Positions 1 to 9,991 of a stretch of DNA of 64,000 nt are shown here, piece by piece. The notes under the pieces were generated by a model. The model saw nothing but the letters and a program-made list of their open reading frames with translations, did not search any database and was not told the origin of the DNA. Position 1 is the stretch's first letter, and each line of letters opens with the position of its first letter. This DNA is from Clostridium folliculivorans (GTDB lineage Bacteria; Bacillota; Clostridia; Clostridiales; Clostridiaceae), in assembly GCF_024341905.1 (NCBI RefSeq), contig NZ_BQXY01000010.1, positions 80,931-144,930 of the forward strand. Reading direction: 5' to 3'. The position numbers and the translations under genes are program-made.

Positions 1-1
1 C

Positions 2-166
2 GTACAATGTAGTATGTATTTTTTTGTTAGAGGAGGATTGTTCTCTTCAACAGTTGTAGCATTTGTTTATCAAAGTATTATTGCATATATTATATTAGTT
101 CTTTTTCAAAAGCTTTTTAAAAGAAATAATGAACCAAGTAAACATATTACTTATAAAAAGATGTGA
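2..166 (+). CDS. C-terminal end of a membrane protein, cut by the window edge
   Basis: An open frame runs in from the left edge and stops with TGA at 164-166, giving the last 54 residues of a protein. The visible part has a hydrophobic stretch (about residues 17-40 of the fragment) and then a short basic tail, as expected for the last membrane segment of a polytopic protein. It lies 27 bases before a glycosyltransferase in a polysaccharide operon. A polymerase (Wzy-type) or other polysaccharide membrane protein would fit, but too little is visible to assign a family. Confidence 0.55.
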   Translation, partial: VQCSMYFFVRGGLFSSTVVAFVYQSIIAYIILVLFQKLFKRNNEPSKHITYKKM

Positions 167-193
167 TTCAGAACAAATATATGGGGGGAGAAT

Positions 194-1468
194 ATGAAAC
201 ACATAATAGTGATTGCTGGTTGGTATTATCCAGAACCATCTCCTACTGGTAATTGCATAAAGCAAATTATAAATGAACTAAAAAGAGATAATAGAATCAG
301 TGTAATATGTTTTGGCGAAAGTGAGAACATACTAATTGAGGAAGATGGTGTTAGTATATATACCTTAAGTAACTTAAGACTTAGGTTACGTAGATATGCC
401 TTGAAAGAATTGCAACTAAGTTATAGCAAATACAAAAGACAATACTTTAATATATTATATATATTATCCAGAGTATTTAGAGTATTTATATCAATATTTG
501 CTTGGCCTACATCAGAATCGTGGTATATAAGTAAATCATTAAAATTATTAATAAAAATAAATACAATAGATAAAATAGATACAATTATAACAGTTTCTAA
601 TCCGTTCGAAGCTCATATGTGTGGTTTTAGATATAAGAAATTAAAACCTAAGGTGAATTGGATAACGTATTCTCTTGATCACTTCACTAATTCAGAATCG
701 CTACATAGGTATTATTTTAGTAGAAATTTGAAGTTTAAAATTAACCTGCATTTTGAAAAAAGAATATATGAGTATGCAAATTACAATTTCGTGACTAAAG
801 AATTGAAGCCATGGGTAGATAAAATAACAAATGGTATTGAACAAAAGGTTAAAGCGGTGTCCTTTCCTTTATTAAAAATTAAAAAAGGGCAACCGAAAGA
901 AAGTTACTTTTCTGAATATAGAGATAATATAAATTTAGTTTATGCTGGTGCTCTATATAAAAAAATTAGGAATCCTGAATACTTACTTAAATTAATATGT
1001 GGTATAGATGACGAGAGAATTGTTTTACATTTGTTTTCTCGTGGAGACTGCGATAATATAATTAATAGATATAAGTCTATTTCAAAAGATAAAATAGTTG
1101 TGCATAAAGTGTTACCAATTGATGAAATACATGATGTTATGGAACAGGCCGATATACTTGTTAATTTAGGTAACTGTATATATGAACAAAAACCTAGTAA
1201 AATCTATGAGTATATCGCAACAGGAAAACCAATAGTTAATATTCACTATAATGCAATTGATTATAGCGATATTTTTAGTAATTATCCATTATCTATAAAT
1301 ATAAATCAAGAAAATATATGTTTTGAAAAGGATAGATACGACTTAAGAGAATTTTGTAATAGAAATTGGAAGGTATCCATAGATAAAAATGACATAAAAA
1401 ATAGATTTGTTGATAGTACTCCAGAATTTATATCTGATTTATTTAAAAGGCGAATTGAAGAAAATTAA
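194..1468 (+). CDS. Glycosyltransferase, GT4-like (GT-B fold)
   Basis: A 424-residue protein starting at ATG 194 behind a strong GGGGGGAG ribosome binding site. The N-terminus has the short hydrophobic strand and PEPSPTGN loop of many GT-B enzymes, where the acceptor domain begins. The C-terminal half contains a stretch around residues 325-355 with PSKIYEYIATGKPIV, the typical nucleotide-sugar binding region of family-4 glycosyltransferases. No signal peptide is visible, so it probably acts at the inner face of the membrane, adding a sugar to a lipid-linked repeat unit. The donor and linkage cannot be predicted. It is cotranscribed with a flippase and nucleotide-sugar genes. Confidence 0.8.
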   Translation: MKHIIVIAGWYYPEPSPTGNCIKQIINELKRDNRISVICFGESENILIEEDGVSIYTLSNLRLRLRRYALKELQLSYSKYKRQYFNILYILSRVFRVFISIFAWPTSESWYISKSLKLLIKINTIDKIDTIITVSNPFEAHMCGFRYKKLKPKVNWITYSLDHFTNSESLHRYYFSRNLKFKINLHFEKRIYEYANYNFVTKELKPWVDKITNGIEQKVKAVSFPLLKIKKGQPKESYFSEYRDNINLVYAGALYKKIRNPEYLLKLICGIDDERIVLHLFSRGDCDNIINRYKSISKDKIVVHKVLPIDEIHDVMEQADILVNLGNCIYEQKPSKIYEYIATGKPIVNIHYNAIDYSDIFSNYPLSININQENICFEKDRYDLREFCNRNWKVSIDKNDIKNRFVDSTPEFISDLFKRRIEEN

Positions 1469-1516
1469 TGATTTTGTATAGATATTATAAAAATAGCAAT
1501 GAATGAGTGGTAAGAT

Positions 1517-2857
1517 ATGATAAAGTGGTTTGAAAAGTTCAACTTAAAAAATAAAAGTCTTTTAAAAAACGTTATTATTAGTATTACTGTTAAAGGACTT
1601 GCAATTGTAGTAGGCCTATTAATGATGCCTATTTATGTAAAGTATTTTAAAGAGCAATCTGTATTAGGAGTTTGGTTAACAATTATATCAATATTAAATT
1701 GGATTTTTACATTTGATTTAGGAATAGGCAATGGTTTACGTAATCTTTTAGTAAAATCAATATCGAATAATAATAAAGAAAATATTAAGAAGTATATTTC
1801 ATCTGCATATGTTGGAATTATTAGTGTAAGTGCAATTATATTAGTAGGAATTATTATAATAATTCTTAATATTAATTTGAATAGTATTCTTAAAATATCA
1901 TCAGAGTTAATATCAAGGAGAAGTTTAACTATTGCAATCATAGTTCTTATAGTGGGTGTACTTTTGCAATTTATACTTAAGTTGATAAACTCTATTTTAT
2001 TCGCTCTTCAGAAAGCAGCAGTTCCAAGTATTATAGTATTAATCTCCAATGTAATGTTGATGTGCTATATGTTGGTGGTTCCGTTTGGAACAGTAGAAAA
2101 AAATTTTTTGAGCATTGCTATTGCGTATACTATCACTACAAATGTGCCTTTGTTAATAGCAACAATGTTAATATTTAAAAATGATTTGAAAGATTGTAAG
2201 CCGTCATTTAAATATTTTGAAAAAAGTTACGCCAAGGAAGTAATCAGGCTTGGTGGGATGTTTCTATGGTTGCAAATCATGACGTTAGTAATATCAAATA
2301 CTAACAATGTGTTAATTAGTTATTATATTAATAGTAAAGAAGTTGTGAGTTATCAAGTTTATTATAAATTTTTTAGTTTAGCAAGTACGTTCTTTCTAAT
2401 TGCATTAATACCAACTTGGTCTGCTGTTACAGATGCAATGAGTAAAAATCAATTTCAATGGATAATAAGTTTAAGAAAAAAGATGTATAGGTTTTTAGCT
2501 ATTGCATTTATAGTGGAGTTAATTGTGCTAATATCATCGAATTTTGTAATAAATATCTGGATGGGTAATAAATTTGTTATTAATGATTATAGGTATCATA
2601 TTGCAATTGCTTTATTTGACTTTATAACTATATGGTCTGCAATAAATGCTAATATTGCAAATGGTTTAAACAAACTAAAAATTGAAGTAATATGGCTGAC
2701 TGTAGGGGCAGTTATTAATATCCCTCTAGCATATTTCTTTACAAGAATAGAGCCAAGTTGGCTTTCTATAGTTATAGCAAACATATTGTCCATATTACCA
2801 TATTGTATTTTTGAAACTATAAGTACAACAAGATTTTTAAATAAGGCAAAAAACTAA
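1517..2857 (+). CDS. Polysaccharide flippase (Wzx/MATE-like, MOP superfamily)
   Basis: A 446-residue, very hydrophobic protein with about 12-14 predicted membrane segments along its whole length. The N-terminus (amphipathic basic segment, then a first helix around residues 18-42) and the FDLGIGNGLRN stretch near residues 73-83 are typical of oligosaccharide flippases of the RfbX/Wzx family. It would move undecaprenyl-linked repeat units across the membrane. It follows the glycosyltransferase gene by 48 bases and is the first of three flippases in the window, so it probably serves a different glycan from those at 41854 and 50324. Confidence 0.85.
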   Translation: MIKWFEKFNLKNKSLLKNVIISITVKGLAIVVGLLMMPIYVKYFKEQSVLGVWLTIISILNWIFTFDLGIGNGLRNLLVKSISNNNKENIKKYISSAYVGIISVSAIILVGIIIIILNINLNSILKISSELISRRSLTIAIIVLIVGVLLQFILKLINSILFALQKAAVPSIIVLISNVMLMCYMLVVPFGTVEKNFLSIAIAYTITTNVPLLIATMLIFKNDLKDCKPSFKYFEKSYAKEVIRLGGMFLWLQIMTLVISNTNNVLISYYINSKEVVSYQVYYKFFSLASTFFLIALIPTWSAVTDAMSKNQFQWIISLRKKMYRFLAIAFIVELIVLISSNFVINIWMGNKFVINDYRYHIAIALFDFITIWSAINANIANGLNKLKIEVIWLTVGAVINIPLAYFFTRIEPSWLSIVIANILSILPYCIFETISTTRFLNKAKN

Positions 2858-3033
2858 ATATTTGCAATATTAATTAGTGCAAATATACAGATATATCTAG
2901 TAGTTAAGCAATAGAAATTATTAATAAAACTATACTTAATATTAAAATATATATAAATGTAATTAGTGAATTTACACAAAGTATTAGATGAGAAAGTTTA
3001 TTTAAATAGGATTATAGAAGTTGAGGTTTATCA
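2858..3033. other. Intergenic region with a short hairpin
   Basis: This 176-base AT-rich gap contains a 9-bp inverted repeat (ATATTTGCA at 2857-2865 and TGCAAATAT at 2877-2885) without a following T-run. It may be a weak terminator or an mRNA-stabilising hairpin. No other signal is convincing here. Confidence 0.3.
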
Positions 3034-3738
3034 ATGAAAAGTATAATTAAGCAAATCCTCAAAAAGGTATCATTAATGTATTTTACTATAAAGAATATTT
3101 ATACAAATTATATTAAAAAAAACAACTATATTAGCATAAAAAATATATTTATAAAAGGTAAACTAAAGATAATTGGTAAAAACAATATTGTAAAAATAGA
3201 TTCTTATTGCAACAAATTAAAGATAAATATTAATGGTAATAATAATAATATTATTATTACAGGAAATGCTATAGTTGGATTTGCTGTTGAAGTTTATGGA
3301 GATAATAATGAATTATGTTTACTTAATATTGATAGCATCGCTAATTCAAAAGTGATAATAAAAGGGAAAAAGTGTATTGTGAAAATTAGTGATGGAACTA
3401 CAATAGGAGGATGTAGGATTGTAAGTAGTGGAGAAGAAAATATGGTATATATCGGGGAAAGGTGTATGTTATCAGATGGAATAGAGATTTGGGCAAGTGA
3501 TACACATAGAATAATTAATGCTGAGGATGAACAGCTTATTAATAAAGCTAAGGATATTATAATATGTAATGATGTTTGGATTGGTCAAGGCGTTACTATT
3601 CTTAAAGGATCTAAAATAAATGCTGGATCAATTGTCGGTATGAGAGCTGTGGTTAAAAAAGAGATACCAGAAAAATCAATATATGTTACTGAATACAATG
3701 GTAAGATTGTAAAAAGAAATATAAAATGGAGCAGATAG
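3034..3738 (+). CDS. Left-handed beta-helix acyltransferase (hexapeptide repeat)
   Basis: A 234-residue protein whose C-terminal half (about residues 125-215) shows irregular hexapeptide repeats. It includes the motifs ASDTHRI near residue 154 and WIGQGVTILKGSKI near residue 184, the pattern of xenobiotic/maltose-type O-acetyltransferases; the His of the SDTH segment is the likely catalytic base. It probably acetylates a sugar of the surface polysaccharide. The N-terminal third is basic and Asn/Ile-rich, with an amphipathic start that could lie on the membrane. It is followed 12 bases later by wecC. The acyl donor and acceptor are unknown. Confidence 0.75.
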   Translation: MKSIIKQILKKVSLMYFTIKNIYTNYIKKNNYISIKNIFIKGKLKIIGKNNIVKIDSYCNKLKININGNNNNIIITGNAIVGFAVEVYGDNNELCLLNIDSIANSKVIIKGKKCIVKISDGTTIGGCRIVSSGEENMVYIGERCMLSDGIEIWASDTHRIINAEDEQLINKAKDIIICNDVWIGQGVTILKGSKINAGSIVGMRAVVKKEIPEKSIYVTEYNGKIVKRNIKWSR

Positions 3739-3750
3739 GGGTTGTGATTT

Positions 3751-4977
3751 ATGATAAAAGTCAATGTAATAGGACAAGGATATATCGGTTTACCAACAGC
3801 GTTAATGTTAGCCAAAAGTGGACTAAAAGTAGTTGGGACAGACTATAACGAAAAGTTAATTAATGCATTAAGAGCTGGCAAACTTACTTTTGATGAGGAA
3901 GGACTAGATGAACTTTTTAAAGAAGCTCTGTCTAATGGAATTGAATTTTCTACTGAATATCAAAAAACAAGTTTGTATATTATTTCAGTACCAACTCCAT
4001 ATATTAAGGAAAGTAAAAAACTTGATCCTAAATATGTAATTTCTGCAGTAAATAGTATTTTGGATATATGCGAAACTGGAGCAATATTAATTATAGAATC
4101 TACAATATCACCAGGATCCATTGATAAATATGTTAGACCAGTAATAGAACAAAGAAGAATGGTTATTGGAAGGGACATACATTTAGTGCATGCGCCTGAA
4201 AGAATTATACCTGGAAATATGATTTACGAACTTGTTCATAATTCAAGAACTATTGGTGCAGATGATTTTAAAATAGGTGAAAGAGTAAAAGAGCTATATT
4301 CAAGCTTTTGCGATGCTGAAATTGTTGTAACGGACATAAGATCTGCAGAGATGTCAAAGGTAGTTGAAAACACATACAGAGATATTAATATTGCATTTGC
4401 AAATGAATTAGCTAAGATTTGTAGGGCTGATAATATGGATGTGTATGAAATTATAAGAATTGCTAATAAACATCCAAGAGTAAATATATTGCAACCAGGT
4501 CCAGGAGTAGGTGGGCATTGCATCTCGGTTGATCCTTGGTTTTTAGTTGGAGATTACCCTGATTTAACCAACTTAATTTTAGCAGCCAGAAAGATAAATA
4601 ATTCAATGCCAGCACATGTTCTAAAAAGAATAAGAGATATAATGAGAGAACACAATATAAAGGATATTTCAAAGGTTGGATTATATGGGTTGACTTATAA
4701 GGAAAATGTTGATGATGTAAGGGAGAGTCCAACGCTTCAACTTCTAGAAAGAATGGATGAAAATTTAGCTTTTGGAGTTAAAGTATTTGATCCTTTTGTT
4801 AAAGAAAGAATAGTGGAACATCAATTTATGAACTTTGAAGACTTTGTAAGTGAAATAAAGATTATTGTTATTTTAGTAGCGCACAATCATATTAAAGATA
4901 ATATAGATTGTTTAAAAAATAAGCTTATACTTGACACTAAAAATATATGTGCTCTTGAAAATACATATAAACTATAG
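3751..4977 (+). CDS. wecC: UDP-N-acetyl-D-mannosamine dehydrogenase
   Basis: A 408-residue member of the UDP-glucose/GDP-mannose dehydrogenase family. The Rossmann motif GQGYIG is at residues 8-13, ESTISPGS lies in the first domain, and the catalytic cysteine is C257 within GVGGHCISVDPW. The protein matches the WecC/CapL type, which oxidises UDP-ManNAc twice with NAD+ to UDP-ManNAcA. The next gene, wecB, makes its substrate, which strongly supports this assignment over UDP-glucose dehydrogenase. It acts in the cytoplasm to supply ManNAcA to the glycan of this operon. Confidence 0.9.
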   Translation: MIKVNVIGQGYIGLPTALMLAKSGLKVVGTDYNEKLINALRAGKLTFDEEGLDELFKEALSNGIEFSTEYQKTSLYIISVPTPYIKESKKLDPKYVISAVNSILDICETGAILIIESTISPGSIDKYVRPVIEQRRMVIGRDIHLVHAPERIIPGNMIYELVHNSRTIGADDFKIGERVKELYSSFCDAEIVVTDIRSAEMSKVVENTYRDINIAFANELAKICRADNMDVYEIIRIANKHPRVNILQPGPGVGGHCISVDPWFLVGDYPDLTNLILAARKINNSMPAHVLKRIRDIMREHNIKDISKVGLYGLTYKENVDDVRESPTLQLLERMDENLAFGVKVFDPFVKERIVEHQFMNFEDFVSEIKIIVILVAHNHIKDNIDCLKNKLILDTKNICALENTYKL

Positions 4978-4995
4978 AATAAGTAGGTATGTATA

Positions 4996-6150
4996 ATGAA
5001 AAAAAAGATAATGGTTGTTTTTGGCACACGTCCTGAAGCTATTAAAATGTGCCCTTTGATTAAAGAACTTAAAACACGAGATAAAATTCAAACCATAGTA
5101 TGCGTTACTGGACAACATAGGCAAATGCTAGATCAAGTGCTTGAAGTATTTAATGTAATACCTGATTATGATTTATCTGTTATGAAAGAAAAGCAAACAT
5201 TATTTAATATAACAATTAATATTCTTGAAAAAATAAAAGCTGTATTAGATGAAGTAAAACCTGATATAGTATTAGTTCATGGTGACACTTCTACAACTTT
5301 CGTAACAGCTTTAGCATGCTTTTATTTACAAATTCCAGTTGGACATGTAGAGGCTGGACTTAGGACTTATAATATACACTCTCCTTATCCTGAGGAATTT
5401 AATCGACAGGCAGTAGGAATAGTAGCAAAATATAGTTTTGCACCGACAGAAATGTCAAGGCAAAACCTTTTAAACGAAGGTAAAAATCCTATGACAATAT
5501 ATGTAACTGGTAATACTGCTATAGATGCGCTTAAAACTACAGTAAGAGAAGACTATTATCATAACCAACTTAAATGGATAGCAGATAGTAGACTTATTCT
5601 GATAACTGCTCATAGAAGAGAAAACCTTGGTAATCCGATGGAAAATATGTTTAAGGCTATTAGACGAATTGTAGATGAAAATCCTGATATAAAGGCCATA
5701 TATCCTATTCATATGAACCCTATGGTAAGAAAAGCAGCAAGTAAAATACTAAGCGGTTGTGATAGAATAAGAATTATTGAGCCTTTAGACGTATTAGATT
5801 TTCATAATTTTTTGGCACGATCATATTTAATTTTAACAGATAGTGGAGGAATTCAGGAAGAGGCTCCAAGTTTAGGAAAACCAGTATTAGTTATGAGAGA
5901 TACTACTGAACGACCTGAAGGGGTAGCAGCAGGAACGCTTAAGTTGGTTGGAACTGATGAAGGAGTAATTTATGATGCATTTAAATTACTTCTTGAAAAT
6001 AAATATGAATATGAAAAAATGAGCAATGCAAGTAATCCATATGGTGATGGATTTACGAGCAAAAGAATAGCAGATATATTAGAATATGAAGAAAATATAC
6101 AAGAAGTAGCTACCACAAAAGAATCACTTGAGAACAGAAAGAGTATATAA
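4996..6150 (+). CDS. wecB: UDP-N-acetylglucosamine 2-epimerase (copy 1)
   Basis: A 384-residue non-hydrolysing 2-epimerase converting UDP-GlcNAc to UDP-ManNAc. Visible family motifs are GTRPEAIKMCPL near the start, HGDTSTT, HVEAGLRT, TAHRRENLG and TDSGGIQEEAPSLGKP towards the C-terminus. Length is normal for the family (about 370-385). It follows wecC by 18 bases and completes the UDP-ManNAcA pathway. A close paralog lies at 44826-45959; the two proteins agree over nearly their whole length and diverge mainly in the last 20 residues. This is the last gene of the first polysaccharide operon. Confidence 0.93.
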   Translation: MKKKIMVVFGTRPEAIKMCPLIKELKTRDKIQTIVCVTGQHRQMLDQVLEVFNVIPDYDLSVMKEKQTLFNITINILEKIKAVLDEVKPDIVLVHGDTSTTFVTALACFYLQIPVGHVEAGLRTYNIHSPYPEEFNRQAVGIVAKYSFAPTEMSRQNLLNEGKNPMTIYVTGNTAIDALKTTVREDYYHNQLKWIADSRLILITAHRRENLGNPMENMFKAIRRIVDENPDIKAIYPIHMNPMVRKAASKILSGCDRIRIIEPLDVLDFHNFLARSYLILTDSGGIQEEAPSLGKPVLVMRDTTERPEGVAAGTLKLVGTDEGVIYDAFKLLLENKYEYEKMSNASNPYGDGFTSKRIADILEYEENIQEVATTKESLENRKSI

Positions 6151-6517
6151 AGATAGCTACATGAGAATTATTTTGATTAAGTAGTATTTGTGTAAATTTA
6201 TAGAGCGACAAATAGGATTGAGTCCAACTTGGTTAAAATTACAATGGTGCATTATGCAGATTATGAAATATAAGGTGTGTATTAGTAATTTAGTTTAAAG
6301 AATTGAGAAGCTTAATAAATATAGTGTAAAAATAGAAGGTGTATTTTACGTAAATTGTATAGAAATTAACTAATTGAAAAATAAAATAAATTTAATACAT
6401 TCAAAAGGAGCTTACGAACTAGTAGACTCCTTATTTTTGTATTAATGGATAGAACAGGTTGTGTGTAAACGTAAAAGTTTTAGAACCTTTATCCATTGCA
6501 CCATTTGAAGTTATAGG
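6151..6517. other. Intergenic region between wecB and an ISL3 element
   Basis: A 367-base AT-rich stretch. A stem AAGGAG/CTCCTT (6405-6432) followed by ATTTTTG is listed separately as the operon terminator. I see no open frame or RNA gene in the rest. Confidence 0.4.
6405..6438 (+). terminator. Probable terminator of the first polysaccharide operon
   Basis: The arms AAGGAG (6405-6410) and CTCCTT (6427-6432) are followed by a T-rich tail. The stem is only 6 bp with a 16-base loop, so it is a modest candidate. Its location downstream of wecB is right for an operon end. Confidence 0.4.
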
Positions 6518-6560
6518 TGTAGATTGTCAAGTACTTTTGGTTCTTCGTCAAATTTGATGA
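6518..6560. repeat. Left terminal inverted repeat of the ISL3 element
   Basis: A 43-bp repeat whose reverse complement occurs at 8191-8233 with one mismatch. A related 22-base end also occurs alone at 11067-11088. Confidence 0.85.
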
Positions 6561-6618
6561 TTTTCATAATTTCTAATATAATTTAGGAAATTAAATTTGA
6601 CTTTGGAGTAATGACATA

Positions 6619-8164
6619 ATGATTAATGAGATTTTCTTTGATAAATTTAAAGTTGACAATATAGAACATGATGAAAATAAAGTTCTTATTATATTAAAAT
6701 CTACTAATTTAGCTACTAAATGTACTTGTTGTGGTGTTAAAACAACTAAAGTTCATAGCAAATATAAAAGACAAGTTCTAGATTTACCTATATTTAGATA
6801 AATACACTAGATTAAGCATTATAACTAGAAGATTTTTTTGCATCAATTCTGATTGCGGAAGAAAGATTTTTTCAGAAGAATTTAAAGGATTTATATCAAG
6901 ATATCAAAGATTAACAAACAGATTATCTAAATATCTAATAAATATAGGTTTAACTCAAAGTGCCAATCAAGCTTATAGAATTTTTAACAAATTTGTTCCC
7001 GTTAGCGCTAGCTCAATATTAAGATTATCTAAGAATCATAATATTAATGTTGAATATAATTCAGAATTCATAGGGATAGATGACTTTTCATTTAGAAAAG
7101 GAATTACTTTTGGGACAATAATTTGTGATTTAACAACTGGAAAACCTATAGATATAATTAATAGTAGAAATCTTGATGAAGTAACTCAACATTTAAAATT
7201 ATATAAAAATGCTAAAATAGTAAGTAGAGATAGATCTACAACATATGCTAAAGCTATAAAGGATGCATTACCTAATGCTACTCAGGTTGCAGATAGATTT
7301 CATATAGTACATAATTTTTTAGAGAGTATATGTGATTTTCTAAAAAAATACATTGGCAAAGCAATAAAAATAACAAAAGGTAAAGAGACTGAAGTAGTAA
7401 TAACTAAGGAAATGTATTTAGATAATGAGAAGATCTCAAAGAAAAAAGAATTAATAAGAAAAGTTAAACAACTGTATTCAAATGGTACACCAATTAGAGA
7501 AATAGCACGTGAAGTAGCTGTTTCAAGAAATACTGTTAAAAAATACATTAAAATTGATGATATCGAAAATATAAGATATAACAATAAACCAACACCAATC
7601 TATTTTTATAAAGATTTAATAATTAACCTTTTGGTTCAAAAAAAATCATATAAAAATATTTTAATAGAACTTAGAAATCATGGTGTACAGTACTCCTATT
7701 CTTCTATAGCTAAATTAGCAGGACAGCTAAAAAAAGAGGGATTACCCAAAGAGTTTAAAGATAAACCATATATTTTTACGAGATATAATTTGATAAAAAT
7801 ATTTTGGAATCATTACAATACTACTAGTGAAGTGTATAGTATATTAGCAAGTATAGTAGATAACTGTCCTCTATTAGATGAAGTATTTATGTCGATAGCT
7901 ACGCTACGTGAAGTATTAGATAGTAAAAATCAAGAGATATTAGGCGCGTGGATTGATTATAATTCTAACTCTCAAATTAAAGAGATAAAAAGCTTTATAA
8001 ATGGAGTATGTAAGGATTATACCAGTGTTGCTAATGCGGTTATTTATTCTGAAAGCAATGGAATTTTAGAGGGAAATGTAAATAGGTTAAAGTATATTAA
8101 AAGATCCATGTTTGGACGTGCTGGTTTTAATCTATTAAGAAATAAAGTCCTAGCTAATATTTAG
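6619..8164 (+). pseudogene. ISL3-family transposase with one frameshift
   Basis: The N-terminal zinc-ribbon part (CTCCGVKTTKVHSKYKR, about residues 35-54) reads in one frame from ATG 6619 to TAA 6799-6801. The rest of the protein continues without interruption in the +2 frame from 6800 to 8164. The expected junction can be restored by removing one base around 6797-6799. The downstream part carries the DDE-type domain (IGIDDFSFRKG, then SRDRSTTYAKAI, then ADRFHIVHN), an inserted helix-turn-helix (GTPIREIAREVAVSRNTVKK) and the usual C-terminal EGNVNRLKYIKRSMFGRAG. A single indel makes this a recent inactivation; programmed frameshifting is less likely because no slippery sequence is evident. 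Confidence 0.85.
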
Positions 8165-8190
8165 AAAGGTTAGGTGCCAAATGGTACCTT

Positions 8191-8233
8191 TCATCAAATT
8201 TGACTAAGAACCAAAAGTACTTGACAATCTACA
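8191..8233. repeat. Right terminal inverted repeat of the ISL3 element
   Basis: Partner of the repeat at 6518-6560, ending in CTACA at 8233. Confidence 0.85.
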
Positions 8234-8304
8234 GCTACTTTTAGTGGAAGCTATTATTCAATGATTTCAACATAGATTTTCACTTATAATAAATTCAAAA
8301 CTAT

Positions 8305-9720
8305 GTTTGGAAATGTGAATTTGAATGATACTAAGATATTGCATCAATTTGATGAGAATAGAGTTATCCGTATTATAGCCGAAGAGTACTTACGAAGGAA
8401 GCTGCTGTCCACGTTGCGGGACAATATCAAAGAGCAAACACTCAAAGTATACTAGAAAACTATCTGATGGATCTTTAGAGGGCTTTTCTAAAAAGATAAC
8501 TATTATTGTTAGAAAGTTTAAATGTAAATCTTCTAGTTGAAGTAAAAAAATCTTTACTGAAAGGCTTCCTTTTGCGGTTGCGTATGCAAGAATAACTAAT
8601 AAGGTTATTGAATTAATTACATCCTTAGCTTTAAAAGTTAGTGCTGAAAAATTATCATGTATAATGAAAAAGATAGGTATGAGTATCTCTCATGATACTA
8701 TATTAAGATTAATAAGAAAGCTACCTCAATACACAATTACAATTGATGATTCTGTTAAAAATATAGGTATAGATGATTTTGCATTTAAAAAGAGAAAGAA
8801 ATACTGCACCTTAATCTGTGCTATGGATAAAAGAATGATTTTAGATATATTACCAAGTAGAAATAAAGAAGCAGTAGCTGATTGGTTAAAAAAATATCCG
8901 CAAATCAGCCTAGTCAGTAGAGATGGTTCAATATCATATTCAAGTGCAATTACTGAGACATTGCCCAATGCTCTACAATTATCTGATAATTATCACTTAG
9001 TAAAGAATTTACTTGATAACATAAATAGATATGTTAAAAGAAAATACCCCAAAGATTTGATCATATCAAAGAGTAAACAGGAAATTGTTGACGCCGTTAT
9101 AGAAGATGAAGATAATATCAAGACGGCTATTAGAGATGAAAAAATCAAAGCTAAATGAGCGCTTATAGAAGAAATAAAATATAAGCATCAATCTGGAGCA
9201 AGCATATGGGAAATGGCTAGAGAAGAGTCCATGTCAAAAACACCATAAAGTAATATTTGAAATCAGAGAAATCTATATACTGGCCTCAGGGAATAAAAAG
9301 AGTTTCAGGGTTTAATATAGCAGACAATAGTGTTAATACTAAGACAAATTATATTATTAATTCAAGCTTAGTAATTAAGGCTATATGAAAGAATTCAGAA
9401 AACCTAAGTAATACTGATGTTAACACACCTAGAATCTTAAGTAGAACATATCATGAACTAATAAATTAAAGAAAAATTATCGATGACTTCAAGAGTATAT
9501 TTAAATTTACTTCTCACGCATTAGAAAACTAGATAAATAAAGCTAAACAGAGATAAACTCTTATATATGGTGTAGAAAATGATAATGCCTCAATTAAAAA
9601 CAGTTAAGTAGTAAATACAATAATGGACTTCTTGAATGAATTGTTAATAAGTTTAAAAGCATAAAATGTACAAGTTATGGAGGTGTAAATTTCACCTTTT
9701 ATGGAGTAAAGTTTTCAGTT
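8305..9720 (+). pseudogene. Second ISL3-family transposase, heavily decayed
   Basis: Protein-level similarity to ISL3 transposases runs across this stretch but is broken by many stops and shifts. The zinc-ribbon region (CPRCGTISKSKHSKYTRKL) lies near 8410-8460. The longest intact piece is 8664-9158, which contains the DDE region (IGIDDFAFKKRKKYC, SRDGSISYSSAI, SDNYHLVKN). A degenerate helix-turn-helix (ASIWEMAREESMSKT) follows in the same frame after the TGA at 9156-9158. The C-terminal signature (NGLLE, stop, VNKFKSIK) is recognisable near 9630-9665. It differs clearly from the element just upstream, so it is an independent, older insertion. Its ends could not be placed. Confidence 0.7.
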
Positions 9721-9991
9721 TCTAGGAGGTTACCGGATAGAGAAAATACTACTTCTCATAGTTTAATGCACTGTATTGTAATTTTGCAAAAACTGAGATA
9801 GAACCGTTTTAAGTATAAATAGACAATGAGTTTCATTAATAATATATACTGACTATACTTATATAATTAAAAACATATATTTTATTTAAAATGTAAGAAT
9901 TAAAATATAAAAATCAGTTATAATTAGATAATGAAATATTAAGATTTTGTAATTATACTAAATGTGTTTAAATAGAGATGGGGAAAATAAT
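9721..9991. other. Region between the decayed IS and the VanZ gene
   Basis: The first part (to about 9815) may hold the eroded right end of the older ISL3 element. The remainder is AT-rich with no convincing promoter hexamer pair. Confidence 0.3.

Larger units (their letters stand above)
6518..8233 (+). mobile_element. ISL3-family insertion sequence, inactivated by a frameshift
   Basis: The element is 1716 bp long. Its 43-bp terminal inverted repeats (6518-6560 and 8191-8233) begin TGTAGATTGTCAAGTAC and differ at one base. It encodes one transposase read left to right. The eight bases outside each end do not match, so there is no visible target duplication; this suggests age, or rearrangement after insertion. 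A related but much more decayed ISL3 transposase follows immediately. Confidence 0.85.

Noticed and set aside
1633..1941. 102-codon minus-strand frame inside the first flippase gene
   Set aside because: Hydrophobic shadow of a membrane-protein gene with no start signal.
4236..4732. Minus-strand frames inside wecC
   Set aside because: Shadows of a well-supported gene; no ribosome binding sites.
6790..6802. Programmed frameshift in the ISL3 transposase
   Set aside because: No slippery heptamer or stimulatory hairpin was evident, and ISL3 transposases are normally read in one frame.
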